In this document: positions 62,517 to 64,000 of the stretch, piece by piece
Position numbering within the stretch: the stretch's first letter is position 1
How the letters are laid out: every line of letters begins with the position of its first letter
Source of the DNA: Coprobacillus cateniformis
GTDB taxonomy: Bacteria > Bacillota_I > Bacilli_A > Erysipelotrichales > Coprobacillaceae
Direction: 5' to 3'
DNA length: 64,000 bases
Assembly: GCF_009767585.1 (NCBI RefSeq)
Contig: NZ_WSNW01000001.1
Location: 1,146,090 to 1,210,089 of the forward strand
The notes under the pieces: model-generated
What the model saw: only the letters and a program-made list of their open reading frames with translations
Told to the model about the DNA's origin: nothing
Database searches by the model: none
Position numbers and translations under genes: made by a program

Positions 62517-62738
62517 CTATATTGAATACTGCCTTTCGAGGTATTCCTCAAAGGATTTTCTCTTGATTACCCTGCGACTTCCTATCCATATCACAAAAGG
62601 ACAGTCCTCCGATTCTGACATCTCATATATCTTATTGGCACTTATCCCTGTGTAAATTGAAGTTTCCGTTACCGATAAAACAGGTTTTAACCAAAGCGGG
62701 ATGTCATAACTTACAATTTCATATCTTTTCTTAGACAT
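62517..62738 (-). CDS. Excisionase-like protein 4
   Basis: A 73-aa relative (PLWLKPVLSVTETSIYTGISANKIYEMSESEDC, then PFVIWIGSRRVIKRKSFEEYL). It shares CPFV.W.G.RR.IKRK.FE with protein 3, so these two are the most recent duplicates. Its start overlaps the MazF-like gene stop by 8 bp. Confidence 0.82.
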   Translation of the reverse strand: MSKKRYEIVSYDIPLWLKPVLSVTETSIYTGISANKIYEMSESEDCPFVIWIGSRRVIKRKSFEEYLERQYSI

Positions 62739-63291
62739 TCTGACACCCCTTTTCTCTTGCGTTGTACTGTCTTTCGGTAATCACATAATCCCAACCGGTT
62801 TGATTGCATTTATCACAATGGTCTTTGACCTTAGCAAACGGGTCAAGGCGACGCACGATATAATCGGGATTGTGAATATAATCTTTCAGGCACTTTTGGC
62901 AAAGGCAACGGATATTTTCTTTCTTTTCTTCCTTATAAATCCAAAGTCCGAAAGTCTTTTTAAGCGTTATATTTATCCGCCTTAAAAGCTGCTCATCTTC
63001 AATCGTTCCGATGTAATCTCTGAGTTCATCTTTGTTTACTGTCTGAAGTTGCTCCAGTAGAACCATTGACGGCTTCTTGAGTCCAAACTCCTGACCGAGC
63101 AGGATATGTGACGGCAGGTATCTTTTCTTGATAACGCCTGTTACAGCAGCCACAATAATTGTTGGTGCGTTTCTGTTATAATCATCTGCCTGAATTACAA
63201 GTACCGGTCGTGTTCCGCTTTGTATCGAACCTGTTCGTGTTCCGAAGTCGTAGTAGAATAAATCCCCACGGCAAATTGTTTTTTCTTTCAT
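62731..63291 (-). CDS. MazF/PemK-like toxin fused to a cysteine-rich tail
   Basis: The first 115 residues form a MazF/PemK fold (RGDLFYYDFGTRTGSIQSGTRPVLVIQADDYN, with the GTRPVLVI loop and the later MVLLEQLQTV), an mRNA interferase. The remaining 70 residues add two CxxC-like pairs (RCLCQKCLKDYI and HCDKCNQTGWDYVI), a putative zinc ribbon. No MazE antitoxin precedes it. In ICEs such proteins often serve as regulators; the tail may bind DNA or RNA. Confidence 0.8.
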   Translation of the reverse strand: MKEKTICRGDLFYYDFGTRTGSIQSGTRPVLVIQADDYNRNAPTIIVAAVTGVIKKRYLPSHILLGQEFGLKKPSMVLLEQLQTVNKDELRDYIGTIEDEQLLRRINITLKKTFGLWIYKEEKKENIRCLCQKCLKDYIHNPDYIVRRLDPFAKVKDHCDKCNQTGWDYVITERQYNAREKGCQNV

Positions 63292-63395
63292 ATGTAAAAC
63301 CTCACATTTCTAAATATTTTGAAGTGTCATTCGTATCCGGAATGAAATAACCCCTTCACTCATTGCACAAAAGAGTTCATTTTGGACACCCAAAA

Positions 63396-63983
63396 TCAGA
63401 GGTTCTCATAAAATTTCTTAAAATTTTTCTTTGCCGCTTCAATAGATTTGCTGACAGAACTGTGATAAGTACCTTCTTCTACGGCTATTTCACGACAGCT
63501 CTTTCCCTCAATGACAAACTTATACAATCTTCGTTCCTGAGCTGGTTTCATCATTGAAAGCACTATTCTAACTTTCTCAATTTCACGCAGACGCTGTAAT
63601 TCTTTCCTCTCTGCAATTTCTTCTGCTTCTCTGAGTTCAAATGGGTCAACAAAATCTAAGAATGCTTCATTATGGAATTGCTCAAATAAATCATCTTCAT
63701 AACAAAAAGCATCTAAATGTCTTGCATCTCGCATTTCACATCTATGAGTTTCTCTGTTATCGTCAATAATCACTTTTCCCTGTGCCATAGACAGCAGGAC
63801 AAATGGAGTATATCTGCTGATAATATCTGGATATTTATCCCACAGTTCTTCTTCGGTAAGTTCGGTAATAACTGCCCATTTCTCTGTGCCGGTATATCCG
63901 TCATATTCATATTTGAGGTTCATAAGTTTACAATCTCTTGCGAAAAGTTCTTCCTGATTATTTAATTTGTTGTTCTTTGTCAT
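63396..63983 (-). CDS. Sigma-like factor of the ssrA-integrated element
   Basis: The 195-aa protein ends with a sigma region 4-like HTH (MMKPAQERRLYKFVIEGKSCREIAVEEGTYHSSVSKSIEAAKKNF), like the sigma factors of ICEs and phages. Its N-terminus (YDGYTGTEKWAVITELTEEELWDKYPDIIS) is of the type seen in Tn1549-related elements. It probably turns on the excision or transfer genes. It parallels the sigma-like gene at 8380-9006. Confidence 0.75.
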   Translation of the reverse strand: MTKNNKLNNQEELFARDCKLMNLKYEYDGYTGTEKWAVITELTEEELWDKYPDIISRYTPFVLLSMAQGKVIIDDNRETHRCEMRDARHLDAFCYEDDLFEQFHNEAFLDFVDPFELREAEEIAERKELQRLREIEKVRIVLSMMKPAQERRLYKFVIEGKSCREIAVEEGTYHSSVSKSIEAAKKNFKKFYENL

Positions 63984-64000
63984 TTCCGTAATCTCCTTGA

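Noticed and set aside
1..64000. CRISPR array
   Set aside because: No regularly spaced identical repeats of 24-40 bases were seen; the repeats noted are short operator or arm-site motifs.

Overview
The window is AT-rich DNA from a low-GC Firmicute. The gene families (lactose/cellobiose-type PTS, LevR-like PRD regulator, Gram-positive integrative-element genes, Cna-B surface protein, ICE-type sigma factors) fit a gut Erysipelotrichia/Coprobacillaceae-like organism. That taxon is inferred from gene style; no rRNA lies in the window. Nearly everything here is accessory DNA.

Layout. (1) 1-4.2 kb: the C-terminal part of prfH, a RelB/RelE-type toxin-antitoxin pair, and a large helicase-nuclease gene broken by one extra G in its Walker A codons. 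(2) 4.4-9.0 kb: an integration/regulation module with two tandem related tyrosine recombinases, a small HTH protein, an unassigned 240-aa protein, a roughly 400-nt strongly structured non-coding region closed by a long-range helix, and an ICE-type sigma-like factor. (3) 9.2-23.3 kb: metabolic genes. These are an SDR with a divergent MerR regulator and a textbook 19-bp-spacer promoter, an esterase, two MATE exporters, a HAD phosphatase, and a beta-glucoside PTS/GH1 operon with its PRD regulator. (4) 23.4-52.3 kb: a conjugation module read almost entirely on the minus strand. From upstream to downstream it has a lipoprotein, a Cna-B/thioester adhesin, Dam methylase, AbrB-like regulators, a pilin-like protein, VirB6 (split by an in-frame TGA), a PrgI/VirB3-like protein, VirB4, amidoligase, gamma-glutamylcyclotransferase, NlpC/P60 hydrolase, an oriT candidate, a type I toxin-antitoxin locus, a relaxosome RHH protein, a relaxase fused to Sel1 repeats, a primase and VirD4. 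An arsenic/thiol cargo (arsR, permease, RDAC-like, thioredoxin-like, arsC) sits inside this module, and its permease is interrupted by an IS110-family element.

(5) 52.5-59.1 kb: a GC-richer mobilizable element with TnpV, TetR, CPBP protease, KTR protein, MobA/MobL relaxase, oriT hairpins, excisionase, repressor and integrase. It is bounded by a 16-nt direct repeat; a third, inverted copy of that repeat lies beyond a GyrI-like gene. (6) 59.8 kb to the end: the left end of a further integrative element. A 32-nt copy of the tmRNA (ssrA) 3' end marks its attachment site. Next come integrase arm-type repeats, an integrase, four tandem excisionase-like proteins, a MazF-like toxin fused to a cysteine-rich tail, and a sigma-like factor. 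The element runs off the window.

How it works together: regions 2 and 4 plausibly form one ICE (integration and regulation at one end, transfer genes at the other). Region 3 would then be cargo, or else chromosome between unrelated parts; the window does not settle this. The ICE may be defective for transfer, because virB6 carries a nonsense codon. The strongest observations are the structured RNA at 7.9-8.3 kb, the IS110 insertion whose target can be read exactly and compared with its own leader, the type I toxin locus whose two RNAs share a 5' sequence, the ssrA attachment fragment, and the four-excisionase cluster.
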